A stretch of DNA of 64,000 bases, taken from contig NZ_CP100470.1 in NCBI RefSeq assembly GCF_030323145.1, forward strand, positions 868,001-932,000, written 5' to 3'. Under the pieces are notes generated by a model, which was not told the DNA's origin, ran no database searches, and was given only the letters and a program-made list of their open reading frames with translations. A program made the position numbers and the translations under genes. How positions within the stretch are numbered: the first letter of the stretch is position 1; every line of letters begins with the position of its first letter. The stretch comes from Mesorhizobium sp. C432A. GTDB taxonomy: Bacteria > Pseudomonadota > Alphaproteobacteria > Rhizobiales > Rhizobiaceae. Shown here one piece after another: positions 49,110 through 57,499 of the stretch.

Positions 49110-49254
49110 CCCCCCTCTGGCCTGCCGGCCATCTCCCCCTCAAGTGGGGAGATTAGCAGCTTCGGCGTCTCGCCTCTTTTTCGTGTTTGGCGAAGCCATG
49201 GCAACATCTGATCTCCCCCCTTGAGGGGGAGATGTCCGGCAGGACAGAGGGGGG
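49110..49254. repeat. pair of inverted 35-bp repeat copies
   Basis: The segment 49110-49144 (CCCCCCTCTGGCCTGCCGGC... to CAAG) is repeated in inverted orientation at 49220-49254 with two mismatches, about 75 bp apart. Each copy also has its own small C-rich/G-rich palindrome. The gap from 49065 to 49494 (430 bp) between the carboxypeptidase and DUF1003 genes holds this element and nothing else I can support. Confidence 0.75.
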
Positions 49255-49494
49255 TCGTGAAGGATCGCTGCCTCATCTTAACTCTGCAGCAGGCGCGACC
49301 TCCGTCGGCAACAGCACTTCGGCGGTCTGGTTGCCGACCAGCAGGCGAGCGAGGCCCCGGGGGGCTGCGCCGCCACAGGCAATTGCAGCAGGCATTCATC
49401 ACAAGCGCTTGCACAAGCCCCCAATCTTCACCGCCACAGTGGCTATGGCGTGCCGGCTTGGCGTATCGTGGGCGCGACAGCAGGAGCCGGCATC

Positions 49495-50397
49495 ATGAGC
49501 CCAAAACCATCCGAACAGGCCGCCAATGAAAACGACAGCGGCGGCGAGTATTTCGAGGCGCCGACCGACCACGACGCCGAGCTGGCGGCCGACGAGGCGC
49601 TGGAAGCGCCCGATGTGCCGGACTCCGAACCCCATGGCCGCCTGAAGCCGAAGCGAAAGCCGTCGGCGATTTCGGGCCGCAAATTCCGCAAGCGCGACCT
49701 GGTGCGCATCGACGATCTGAGGCCGAGCCTGGCCGACCGCATCCGCTCCGATCATCCCGACCTGCCGCGCGGCGCCCGCATCAGCCGCGAGGAGCTCGGC
49801 CGCTACCGCATGCGCTACATGGAGGAGCTGCTGCAGCAGGAGCATGGCGAATTCTCCGAGCTCGACCGCCAGGTGGTCGAATCGATCGCCAGGCAGGACA
49901 CGATTTCGGAAAACTCGGAAGAGGAGTTCGAGGAGCACCGCTCGTTCGCCGACCGCGTCTCCGACAACATGGCGGCTTTCGGCGGCAGCTGGTGGTTCCT
50001 GATCTCGTTCGGCAGCGTGCTTGCGGTGTGGATCGGCATCAATTTGATCGCGGGCGTGAGCAGCGCCTTCGACCCCTACCCCTTCATCCTGCTCAACCTG
50101 CTGCTCTCCTGTATCGCCGCCATCCAGGCGCCGATCATCATGATGAGCCAGAGACGGACGGAGGCCAAGGACCGCCTGCGCTCGTTCAACGACTACCGGG
50201 TGAACCTGAAAGCCGAGCTGGAAGTGCGCCATTTGCACGAAAAGCTCGACTATCTGATCTCGCGCCAATGGACGCGGCTGGCCGAAATGCAGCAGATGCA
50301 GCTGGATGCGATGCACGAACTGACCGGCGCGAAGAAGGCGAAGCGGGCGCCGCGCAGGGTGCGCAGGCGGGTGGCGAAGGTGGAGGTGGCGGGGTGA
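49495..50397 (+). CDS. DUF1003 family membrane protein
   Basis: A 300-residue protein with an acidic, disordered N-terminus, a conserved middle 'EHRSFADRVSDNMAAFGGSW' followed by two transmembrane segments ('WFLISFGSVLAVWIGINLI' and 'FILLNLLLSCIAAIQAPIIM'), the typical 'MMSQRRTEAKDR' after them, and a helical tail ending in a basic cluster. This is the DUF1003 pattern. ATG 49495 is preceded by AGGAG. Function is not established for the family. Confidence 0.88.
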   Translation: MSPKPSEQAANENDSGGEYFEAPTDHDAELAADEALEAPDVPDSEPHGRLKPKRKPSAISGRKFRKRDLVRIDDLRPSLADRIRSDHPDLPRGARISREELGRYRMRYMEELLQQEHGEFSELDRQVVESIARQDTISENSEEEFEEHRSFADRVSDNMAAFGGSWWFLISFGSVLAVWIGINLIAGVSSAFDPYPFILLNLLLSCIAAIQAPIIMMSQRRTEAKDRLRSFNDYRVNLKAELEVRHLHEKLDYLISRQWTRLAEMQQMQLDAMHELTGAKKAKRAPRRVRRRVAKVEVAG

Positions 50398-50559
50398 GTC
50401 CCGGGCTGAGGCTGCAAGGCGGACGCGAAGTTGCCGAGCCGCGCGACGTGGCTTCGAAAATATCGCCACGCCAATTGCCCGTTGAAGCCCGCGCCGGCTT
50501 CCGCTAAGAAGCCGTGGCTGGCCGGCCTATCGGCTGGTTCGTTTTCAGGTTCCCTGAAG

Positions 50560-50636
<77 letters not shown>

Positions 50637-50724
50637 ACTTACCGATGTATTACATTAGCTTAGATAACCCAAAAGCGCGTCGCGCTGAAACGGATTCATG
50701 CGATCGCTTTAAAGTCTTTGTTTA

Positions 50725-50771
50725 ATGCATGTCGTTGTTCCAGAACCGCGGCACTTCTGGGCGACATGCAT
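50725..50771. repeat. palindromic intergenic repeat, intact copy
   Basis: ATGCATGTCG (50725-50734) pairs perfectly with CGACATGCAT (50762-50771), and inside 'CCAGAA...TTCTGG' pairs as well. A worn copy of the same element ends at 31808. The preceding GCGCGTCGCGCTGAAACGGA at about 50674-50693 looks like the usual flank of this repeat. Between the tRNA and 50892 nothing else is supported. Confidence 0.7.
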
Positions 50772-50891
50772 GAGTGCCCGGGTGCAGGCATAGCCGATCA
50801 GTCCATACGGTTATTGGCGCGTCGATTACCACTTCCGCCCGTTCAGTCAGACGCTATGCTGCCGACCATGACACGAAGGCGCGCGTTCGTG

Positions 50892-51158
50892 ATGAAGCAA
50901 AGTCAACACCGCTTGCATGAGCGGATGACCATTCGCGGCCACCTCGAACCCGCGTCCTTCCTGCCCTGGATCATGCGCCATGCGGCCAAGCTCGGTCTCG
51001 CGCACCACATCGCTCATGCAAGCACCGATCGCATCGAACTCGATATTGCCGGTGCGGCGGAACTGATCGACATGATGGAGATGGGATGTTCGCTTGGGCC
51101 TATTGAAGTCTGGGTCGAGACGATCGACCGCGCGCCTGTCGAGCAAAAAAACATATAG
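50892..51158 (+). CDS. acylphosphatase-like protein, catalytic residues apparently lost
   Basis: An 88-residue protein beginning MKQSQHRLHERMTIRGHLEP. The pattern of an acylphosphatase is visible ('TIRGHLEPASFLPWIMRHAAKLGL', quoted in part, then 'RIELDIAGAAELIDMMEMGC' and 'LGPIEVWVETID'). However, the usual catalytic Arg of VQGVGFR is Leu and the catalytic Asn of WVRN is not found. ATGs at 50856 and 50868 are alternative starts. It may be an inactive or regulatory relative; I am moderately sure of the fold only. Confidence 0.55.
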   Translation: MKQSQHRLHERMTIRGHLEPASFLPWIMRHAAKLGLAHHIAHASTDRIELDIAGAAELIDMMEMGCSLGPIEVWVETIDRAPVEQKNI

Positions 51159-51315
51159 CTTTGCGTGTGGTTACCCTCCGTTTGCACTTAATTTAATCAA
51201 TATTGCAATTGCGAAATAATTATGCATACGTCAGCCGCATCGAGCGGTTCGCCAACTCCTTGCGCCGGCATCTCTCTGGTCGGGAAACAGTAGTATCAGT
51301 ACGGAAAGTAAGGTC
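51159..51315 (+). promoter_or_regulatory. AT-rich upstream region of the Rieske/nucleoside cluster
   Basis: Far lower in G+C than its surroundings, including 'TTAATTTAATCAATATTG' and the palindrome GCAATTGC (51205-51212). It precedes the first gene of an eight-gene operon and most likely holds its promoter and an operator. No clear -35/-10 pair can be assigned. Confidence 0.4.
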
Positions 51316-51969
51316 ATGCTGTCCGACAAGACGGACACCTGGGTGCCGGTCGCCCTTACCCAGGATCTGCCAACAGGACAGGTAATGCCGGCGCGGACGC
51401 CCGCCGGTCCCATTGCCCTCTGGCGAAGCCAATCGGGGCGCTTGGCGGCATCGGCGGATCGCTGTCCGCATCGCGGTATGCGCCTCTCCCATGGCTTCGT
51501 GCGCGGCGAGGCGCTCTCCTGCATCTATCACGGCTGGACCTATTCGCAGGCCGGTCAGTGTCTGCGCATTCCTGCCCATCCCAGCCTCACGCCGCCGGAG
51601 ACGATTCGCGTCACGACCCGGTTGGTCAAAGAGGCCGGCGGGATCATCTGGGTCGCTGATGGAGAGCCTGACGGCAAGCCACCCCTTTTTGAGGGTTACG
51701 TCCCGCTCCGTTCATTGACGGCCCGTGCCGGACATTCGGCGCTCTCGGTCGCTGCCGGTACGAAGGCCACCGTTGAAGGATACGTCTGGCAGGCGCCCGG
51801 CGCGCCGGCAATTCGCCTGCTGCCTATCCCGCAGGAAGCCGGCGAGACGCTGATCCACGTCCTTGTTCCAGCCGATTGCGATGCGTCCGAGCGCATCGCC
51901 GCCTCGCGAGCCGCCGAGAGCCTTCGGCGCGTGGCCGAAGGGATCGAGGCGAAAGGGGCTGTGCCATGA
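51316..51969 (+). CDS. Rieske [2Fe-2S] protein, oxygenase-like but with reduced catalytic part
   Basis: A 217-residue protein with an intact Rieske cluster site: C50-P-H52 in 'DRCPHRGMRLSHG' and C69-x2-H72 in 'CIYHGWTYSQAGQCLRIPAH'. It starts like a ring-hydroxylating or O-demethylating oxygenase alpha subunit ('WVPVALTQDLPTGQVMPART') and keeps 'GGIIWVADGEPDG', but only about 85 residues remain after the Rieske domain and no iron-binding 2-His-1-carboxylate triad is seen. It should carry electrons to a partner. Its stop overlaps the next gene by 4 bp (ATGA), and that gene encodes a protein with the complementary half, so the two probably form one oxygenase. Confidence 0.85.
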   Translation: MLSDKTDTWVPVALTQDLPTGQVMPARTPAGPIALWRSQSGRLAASADRCPHRGMRLSHGFVRGEALSCIYHGWTYSQAGQCLRIPAHPSLTPPETIRVTTRLVKEAGGIIWVADGEPDGKPPLFEGYVPLRSLTARAGHSALSVAAGTKATVEGYVWQAPGAPAIRLLPIPQEAGETLIHVLVPADCDASERIAASRAAESLRRVAEGIEAKGAVP

Positions 51970-52811
51970 TCAACGATGCGATGCGCGACGAATGGTATCC
52001 GGTCGGGCTTTTCAGCCGGCTCGACCGCGAAGGACGCGAGACCACCCTGATGGGCGAGCCGATCAAGATTGCGCTCGACGCCAATGGCGCGGCGAAAGTG
52101 ACAGGCGAAAACGGGCGCGTGCTGCCGGTTTCGGTGCGCTATGGCCATATCTGGTCGTCGCTCGGCGAACCGAAGAAACCGGTCTTCCCGATTCCCGAAG
52201 CAGACCAGCCCGGGCGCCGCTTCGTCGATGTCGGCGTGGTGCGGGTGCGCTGCTCGCCGCTCCGCGCCGTCGAGAACTTCCTCGACATCGCACACTTCCC
52301 CTTCGTCCATACCGACATCCTCGGCTCGGAGCCGCATACCGAGGTCGAAAACTACAAGGTCGAGATCCGCGACGAGGAGGACGAGGTCTGGGCGACCCAG
52401 GTGAAGTTCTACCAGCCGCAGGCGGCGAAATCCGCGAGCGGAGGTATCACGACGGAATACATGTACCGCGTGCCGGCTCCGACCTGCTCAGTCCTCTACA
52501 AGACCTGCCCGCCGCGCCCGGGCGAATGGGATGTCATTACGCTATTCGTCCAGCCGCTTGCCGAGGATCTCTGCGACGTCTGGCCGTGGATGGCGCTTTT
52601 CGATGACGAGACGCCACAGACCGACCTCATCCATTTCCAGCAGACGATTTTCCTGCAGGACCGCTCGATCCTCGAAAACCAGATCCCGCGTCTTCTGCCG
52701 CTCGATCCCGGCATGGAAATCCCGACGCGCGCCGACCTGACCTCGGTCGCCTATCGCCGCTGGCTGAAGCGCCACAATTATACCTACGGCGCGCAATTGG
52801 TGGCACAGTGA
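51966..52811 (+). CDS. Rieske-type oxygenase catalytic subunit lacking the [2Fe-2S] ligands
   Basis: A 281-residue protein. The mononuclear iron site is visible as 'NFLDIAHFPFVHTDILG' (Asp107, His110, His115), with the third ligand probably Asp232 in 'LQDRSILENQIPRLLPLD', the arrangement of vanillate-demethylase-like oxygenases. The N-terminus keeps the flanks of a Rieske domain ('EWYPVGLFSRLD' and 'LMGEPIKIALDANG') but the CPH...CxxH loop has been lost. The start ATG 51966 lies within the stop of the Rieske gene. The pair is inferred to hydroxylate or demethylate the compound brought in by the importer downstream; no reductase gene is seen. Confidence 0.82.
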   Translation: MINDAMRDEWYPVGLFSRLDREGRETTLMGEPIKIALDANGAAKVTGENGRVLPVSVRYGHIWSSLGEPKKPVFPIPEADQPGRRFVDVGVVRVRCSPLRAVENFLDIAHFPFVHTDILGSEPHTEVENYKVEIRDEEDEVWATQVKFYQPQAAKSASGGITTEYMYRVPAPTCSVLYKTCPPRPGEWDVITLFVQPLAEDLCDVWPWMALFDDETPQTDLIHFQQTIFLQDRSILENQIPRLLPLDPGMEIPTRADLTSVAYRRWLKRHNYTYGAQLVAQ

Positions 52812-53467
52812 AGCTTTACGACTACATCCTCTCCCCAAGTTGCTACAAGGTGCGCCTGATGGCGACGCTGTCAGGTGTGAAGCTCGAAATCCGCCCGGTC
52901 GACTTCCATCCCGGCGCCGAGCATCGTGGCCCCGAGCTTATGGCGCTTAATCCGGGAGGCTCCATCCCGATCCTTGAAGACGGCGACCTGATCCTGACCG
53001 AGTCTTCCGCCATGCTTGGCTATCTCGCCGCGAAGGCAGCACCGGCCTGGCTCGGCAGCGGCGCCCCCGAGGAGACGGCGCGCATCCAGCAATGGCTTTC
53101 CTTCTCGCACAGGCTGACCGCCAACCTCGGCGGCGCGCGCCTGCATGAGATGCTGCTGCGCCCCGGTGACATCGGTGCGCTTCAGGCCAATGGCATAGCG
53201 GCACTACGTGAGCTGGAAGCCGGCCTCTTCGAACAAAAAATGCGTGGCGACCGGTTTCTCGCTTCCGACCGGCCGACGATTGCCGACATTGCTTGTTTTC
53301 CCTATGTCGCGCTCGCGCCCGACGGCGGCGTTTCCCTCGATTCGTATCCCACGATCCGGCTCTGGTCGCGAGCGCTCCGCAGCCTCGACAATTTCATCGA
53401 GATGCCCGGTATCCACCGGCTGCACGAGTTGAAGCCCGAACCGCGACCCATGCTGGACGAGGCGTGA
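52808..53467 (+). CDS. glutathione S-transferase family protein
   Basis: A 219-residue GST with N-terminal 'YDYILSPSCYKVRLMATLSG' (Ser at the likely active-site position), 'MALNPGGSIPILEDGDLILT' and a helical C-terminal domain ('DRPTIADIACFPYVALAP'). It starts with GTG overlapping the previous stop by 4 bp, so it is translated with the oxygenase pair. It could remove or isomerise a reactive product of the oxygenase; that is an inference. Confidence 0.88.
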   Translation: MKLYDYILSPSCYKVRLMATLSGVKLEIRPVDFHPGAEHRGPELMALNPGGSIPILEDGDLILTESSAMLGYLAAKAAPAWLGSGAPEETARIQQWLSFSHRLTANLGGARLHEMLLRPGDIGALQANGIAALRELEAGLFEQKMRGDRFLASDRPTIADIACFPYVALAPDGGVSLDSYPTIRLWSRALRSLDNFIEMPGIHRLHELKPEPRPMLDEA

Positions 53468-53468
53468 G

Positions 53469-54848
53469 GTGACCGGCTATCTCCTGAAGAATTGCGCAGC
53501 GGTCATCACCGACGAGGGCAGGGGTCCGAGCGTCCGGCGCAATGTCGATGTGCTGACGAATGGCCCGCAGATCGAGGCAATCGGGCAAGGCCTGCACAGA
53601 AGCGAGTTGCCGGCCGGTACTATCGTGCAGGACGCCGACGGCTGGTTCGTCTATCCCGGCCTCGTCAACACGCACCATCACTTCTTTCAGTGCTTTGTGC
53701 GCAACCGTGCCGAACTCGACTGGACGAAGCTGTCGGTCATCGAATGGCTCGACCGGATCTATCCGATCTTCTCCCGGCTCAACGAGGATTGTTTCTACCA
53801 CGCCTCGATCACGGCGATGGCAGAGATGATAAAGCACGGTTGCACGACGGCCTTCGACCACCAGTACAATTTTCCACGCCATGCCGGAAAACGGCTCATC
53901 GACCGGCAGTTCGAAGCGGCCGACCTTCTCGGCATGCGTTTCCACGCCGGCCGCGGCGGCAACACGCTGCCAAAATCGGAAGGCTCGACCATTCCAGACG
54001 AGATGCTGGAGACCACGGACGAATTCATTGCCGACTGCGCACGCCTCATCGACACTTATCACGACACCAGTCCCTTCAGCATGCGTCAGGTCGCGGTCGC
54101 TCCCTGCCAGCCGGTCAACTGCTACCGCGAGACCCTCGTGGAATCGGTTTCGCTGGCGCGTGATCGCGGGGTGCGGATGCACACCCATGTCGGCGAGGGC
54201 GAAAGCCCGATCATCGAGGCCCGCCATGGCATGCGTACGGTGGACTATCTCGAGGACCTCGGATTTGCCGGCCGAGACACTTTCTATGCCCATTGCTGGG
54301 AGCTGACGCATGACGAACTGCGGCTGATGGCGGCGAGCGGCACCGGTGTCTCGCATTGCCCGGAGCCGGTCTATCTGGTGGGCGCGGAGGTGACTGATAT
54401 TCCCGCCATGTCCGCCTTTGGCCTGCGCGTCGGTCTCGGCTGCGACGGTGCTGCCTCGAACGACAATTCCAACCTCATGCACTGCATCCATTCCGCCTAC
54501 ATGCTGCAATGCATGGCGGCCTCGACGCGCGCTCATCCCGTGCCTGCGCCGGTCGATTTCCTCGGCTATGCGACAACGGGCGGGGCCGCGCTTCTGGGCC
54601 GCAATGACATCGGCCGACTGTCGCCCGGCATGGCCGCCGACCTCTTCGCGATCGACACGCGCCGCATGGATTATGTCGGCACGCGCCACGATCCATTGAG
54701 CCTGATCGCCAAGGTCGGCATCGGCATGCCCACCGACATGACCATGATCAACGGCCGCATCGTCTGGGAGAAGGGTGCGTTTACCGGGCTGAACGAGGCC
54801 CGGCTTGCTGCGGACGCGGAAGCCGCTTTTGCCGCGGTGGAATTCTAA
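53469..54848 (+). CDS. amidohydrolase, 8-oxoguanine deaminase/ATZ-TRZ-like
   Basis: A 459-residue metal-dependent deaminase of the cytosine-deaminase-like superfamily. Metal and active-site residues: H69 and H71 in 'LVNTHHHFFQCF', H238/H240 in 'MHTHVGEGES', H275 in 'YAHCWELTHDE' and D326 in 'LGCDGAASNDNSNL'. The overall form matches 8-oxoguanine deaminase and the triazine hydrolases. However, the substrate loop normally reading HCPxSN is HCPEPVYLVGAE here, so the substrate may differ. It begins with GTG one base after the GST stop. Its neighbours (oxygenase pair, nucleoside-type importer) point to a purine-like or N-heterocyclic substrate. Confidence 0.85.
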   Translation: MTGYLLKNCAAVITDEGRGPSVRRNVDVLTNGPQIEAIGQGLHRSELPAGTIVQDADGWFVYPGLVNTHHHFFQCFVRNRAELDWTKLSVIEWLDRIYPIFSRLNEDCFYHASITAMAEMIKHGCTTAFDHQYNFPRHAGKRLIDRQFEAADLLGMRFHAGRGGNTLPKSEGSTIPDEMLETTDEFIADCARLIDTYHDTSPFSMRQVAVAPCQPVNCYRETLVESVSLARDRGVRMHTHVGEGESPIIEARHGMRTVDYLEDLGFAGRDTFYAHCWELTHDELRLMAASGTGVSHCPEPVYLVGAEVTDIPAMSAFGLRVGLGCDGAASNDNSNLMHCIHSAYMLQCMAASTRAHPVPAPVDFLGYATTGGAALLGRNDIGRLSPGMAADLFAIDTRRMDYVGTRHDPLSLIAKVGIGMPTDMTMINGRIVWEKGAFTGLNEARLAADAEAAFAAVEF

Positions 54849-54871
54849 CAACTTAAGACAGGGGAACTGAC

Positions 54872-55972
54872 ATGCTGAACTATCTGACCCGCAGAACTCT
54901 GATGAAGGGCCTTGCCGCAACAGGGCTTGCCGGCGCGCTTGGCAGCCGTCCCGCCTTTGCGGCCGACGAGCCGCTCGGTATCACGCTCGTGCTCCCGTCG
55001 CCGGTCGGCGATGTCGGCTGGGGCCATGCGCTCGCCGCCGGCCTCGAGCCGGTCAAGGCCGCATACGGCGACAAGGTGAAGATCACCGTCATCGAGAACA
55101 TCGCCGAAGGGCCGGACGCCGACCGGATCATGAACAAGACCGTCGCCGACGGTAACAAGTTCCTGATCGCCGGCTCATTCGGCTACCAGAATGGTGCACT
55201 ACAGATCGCCCGCCGCGATCCTGCGGTCACCGTGCTGCATGCCTCCGGCTTCCAGACTGCGCCGAATTTCTCGCCCTTCGCGGCGAAGTATTTCCAGGGC
55301 ACTTACCTGCTCGGCATAGCCGCCGCAGCTCTTTCCAAGACCGGCAAGGTCGGCTCCGTCTCGGCCTTCGCCATTCCGGAGCTGATCACCTCGATCAACG
55401 CATTTACGCTCGGCGCACAGACCGTAAATCCCGATATCGAGGTATCGGTCGTCTGGGTGAACTCCTGGTTCGACCCGGCCAAGGAACAGGAAGCCGCCAA
55501 GGCGCTGATGGCACAGAACTGCGACGTGATCTTCTCGAACGCGCAGGACACACCCTCCGTGATCTCGGCCTGCGAGGAGGCTGGCGTCTACGCGTTCAAC
55601 CTCAATTCGTCGATGAAGAAATATGCACCGAAGAAATATCTCGGCTGCATCGCGACGGACTGGTCGCCCTTCTTCAAGGCTTCCGTGGATGCCCATCTGG
55701 CCGGAACCTTCAAGGGCGCCAACACCTTCCTCGGCGTCGCCGAAAAGGTGGTGGAGGTCGTGGACTGGAACTCAGATATCCCAGCCGACACGATGACGAA
55801 GATCAAGGAAGTGGCGGCGAAGATCGCCGACGGCAGCTTCTCGCCCTTCACAGGTCCAATCACCAAGGCCGACGGCAGCGAAGCCGCCGCCGCCGGTGCG
55901 ACGATAGCGGATCCCGAGATCGTCGCGATGGACTGGCACGTCAAGGGTGTCACCACACCACTGCCGAAGTAA
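54872..55972 (+). CDS. BMP family ABC transporter substrate-binding protein (nucleoside/purine type)
   Basis: A 366-residue extracytoplasmic receptor with a twin-arginine-like leader 'TRRTLMKGLAATGLAGALG'. Family features are 'SPVGDVGWGHALAAGLEPVK', 'FLIAGSFGYQNGALQIARRD', 'YFQGTYLLGIAAAALSKTGK' and 'CDVIFSNAQDTPSVISACEE', typical of Bmp/PnrA-like proteins that bind nucleosides or purines. A good Shine-Dalgarno 'CAGGGGAACTGAC' precedes the ATG. It begins the four-gene importer. Confidence 0.92.
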   Translation: MLNYLTRRTLMKGLAATGLAGALGSRPAFAADEPLGITLVLPSPVGDVGWGHALAAGLEPVKAAYGDKVKITVIENIAEGPDADRIMNKTVADGNKFLIAGSFGYQNGALQIARRDPAVTVLHASGFQTAPNFSPFAAKYFQGTYLLGIAAAALSKTGKVGSVSAFAIPELITSINAFTLGAQTVNPDIEVSVVWVNSWFDPAKEQEAAKALMAQNCDVIFSNAQDTPSVISACEEAGVYAFNLNSSMKKYAPKKYLGCIATDWSPFFKASVDAHLAGTFKGANTFLGVAEKVVEVVDWNSDIPADTMTKIKEVAAKIADGSFSPFTGPITKADGSEAAAAGATIADPEIVAMDWHVKGVTTPLPK

Positions 55973-55975
55973 GTC

Positions 55976-57499
55976 ATGACCCCGCCCCTTCTGTCGCTCC
56001 GCGGCATCTCGAAGAGCTACGGCCAGATCCGGGCCAACCAAGCCATCGATCTGGACGTGGCGCCCCAATCGATCCATGCGATCCTCGGGGAGAATGGGGC
56101 GGGCAAATCGACGCTGATGAAGCTCATCTATGGCGTTGAACAGCCGGACGAAGGCACCGTCGTCTGGAACGGAGAGCCTCTGCGCCTTGCCTCGCCGGCT
56201 GAGGCACGGCGCAGGGGCATCGGCATGGTCTTTCAGCATTTCTCGCTGTTCGAGACGCTGACTGTCGTCGAGAACATCCAGCTCGTCGTCCCCGGCGGCA
56301 AGGCGGAGCTGGCGGGGCGCATCCGCAGCCTCGGCCAGGATTTTGGCCTTGAAGTAGATCCTCTCGCCGATGTGCACGCGCTCTCGGTCGGCGAACGGCA
56401 GCGGGTGGAGATCATCCGCTGCCTGATGACGGACCCGAAGCTGCTCATTCTCGACGAGCCGACCTCGGTCTTGCCGCCGCAGGCGGTGAAGAAGCTGTTC
56501 GACACGCTCAGGCGCCTTCGCGACCGCGGCGTGTCCATCCTGTTCATCTCCCACAAACTGGAGGAAATTCGCACGATCTGTGACCAGGCGACGGTCTTGC
56601 GTGGAGGGCGCGTTATCGGCACCGTCGACCCTCGCGACTATGATGCGCACGACCTCGCCCGCATGATGATCGGCCGCGACATGCCCGAGGTGATGCCCGC
56701 GTTGGCCATGCCCGAGGGGGAGAAGCGGCTGGAAATCATCGACATGGACTACACGCCGGACGACCCCTTTGCCACGCCGCTCTCCGGCATCAGCCTCACG
56801 GTACGATCAGGCGAGATTCTTGGCATAGCCGGAATATCGGGCAATGGCCAAGGCGAGCTTGCCGCGCTTATCTCGGGCGAAGCGATGCTGCTGAAGGAAC
56901 AACGCGACCGGATTTACATGATGGGCCGCGACGTAGGCGCACTCGATGCGGCCGCGCGCAGGAGATTTGGCTTCGCCTTCGTGCCCGAAGACCGGCTGGG
57001 ACGCGGCGCGGTCCCTGAAATGTCGCTCGTGCTCAACACCGTTCTTACCGCCCATCCTTTCGATCTCGTGAGGCGCGGCCTCATCAACAGCGCCGCAGCG
57101 ACGGCTTTCACCAGCGAATGCATCCGTCGGTACGACGTCCGCGCCTCCGGCCCGGATGCCGAAGCGGGCTCGCTGTCCGGCGGCAACTTGCAGAAATTCA
57201 TCGTCGGTCGCGAGATGATGCTGTCGCCAAAACTGCTTTTCGTGGCGCAGCCGACCTGGGGTGTAGACATTGGCGCTGCATCCGCCATCAGAAGGCGGCT
57301 CATCGCGTTGCGCAACCTGGGCGTGGCGATCCTCGTAATTTCCGAGGAACTCGAGGAACTTTTCGAACTCTGCGATTTCATCCAGGTGCTCCATCATGGA
57401 ATGCTGAGTCCGCCTCTGGTCACGCGGGACACGCGCCCCGAAGACATCGGCAGATACATGATCGGAGCACATGCCTCGCCAGAGAAGGTTCCTGCATGA
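55976..57499 (+). CDS. nucleoside-type ABC transporter ATP-binding protein, two ATPase domains
   Basis: A 507-residue fused ATPase as in sugar and nucleoside (BMP-linked) importers. Domain 1: Walker A 'GENGAGKST', signature 'LSVGERQRVEI', Walker B 'LLILDEPTS'. Domain 2: a degenerate Walker A 'GISGNGQGEL', signature 'LSGGNLQKFIVGREM', and 'LLFVAQPTWGVDIG'. The domain-2 degeneration is normal for this family. The gene starts 3 bp after the BMP stop and overlaps the next permease by 4 bp. Confidence 0.93.
   Translation: MTPPLLSLRGISKSYGQIRANQAIDLDVAPQSIHAILGENGAGKSTLMKLIYGVEQPDEGTVVWNGEPLRLASPAEARRRGIGMVFQHFSLFETLTVVENIQLVVPGGKAELAGRIRSLGQDFGLEVDPLADVHALSVGERQRVEIIRCLMTDPKLLILDEPTSVLPPQAVKKLFDTLRRLRDRGVSILFISHKLEEIRTICDQATVLRGGRVIGTVDPRDYDAHDLARMMIGRDMPEVMPALAMPEGEKRLEIIDMDYTPDDPFATPLSGISLTVRSGEILGIAGISGNGQGELAALISGEAMLLKEQRDRIYMMGRDVGALDAAARRRFGFAFVPEDRLGRGAVPEMSLVLNTVLTAHPFDLVRRGLINSAAATAFTSECIRRYDVRASGPDAEAGSLSGGNLQKFIVGREMMLSPKLLFVAQPTWGVDIGAASAIRRRLIALRNLGVAILVISEELEELFELCDFIQVLHHGMLSPPLVTRDTRPEDIGRYMIGAHASPEKVPA

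Noticed and set aside
45875..49254. Insertion sequences or transposases
   Set aside because: The palindromes have no transposase frame, no flanking direct repeats that I can see, and are short intergenic elements.
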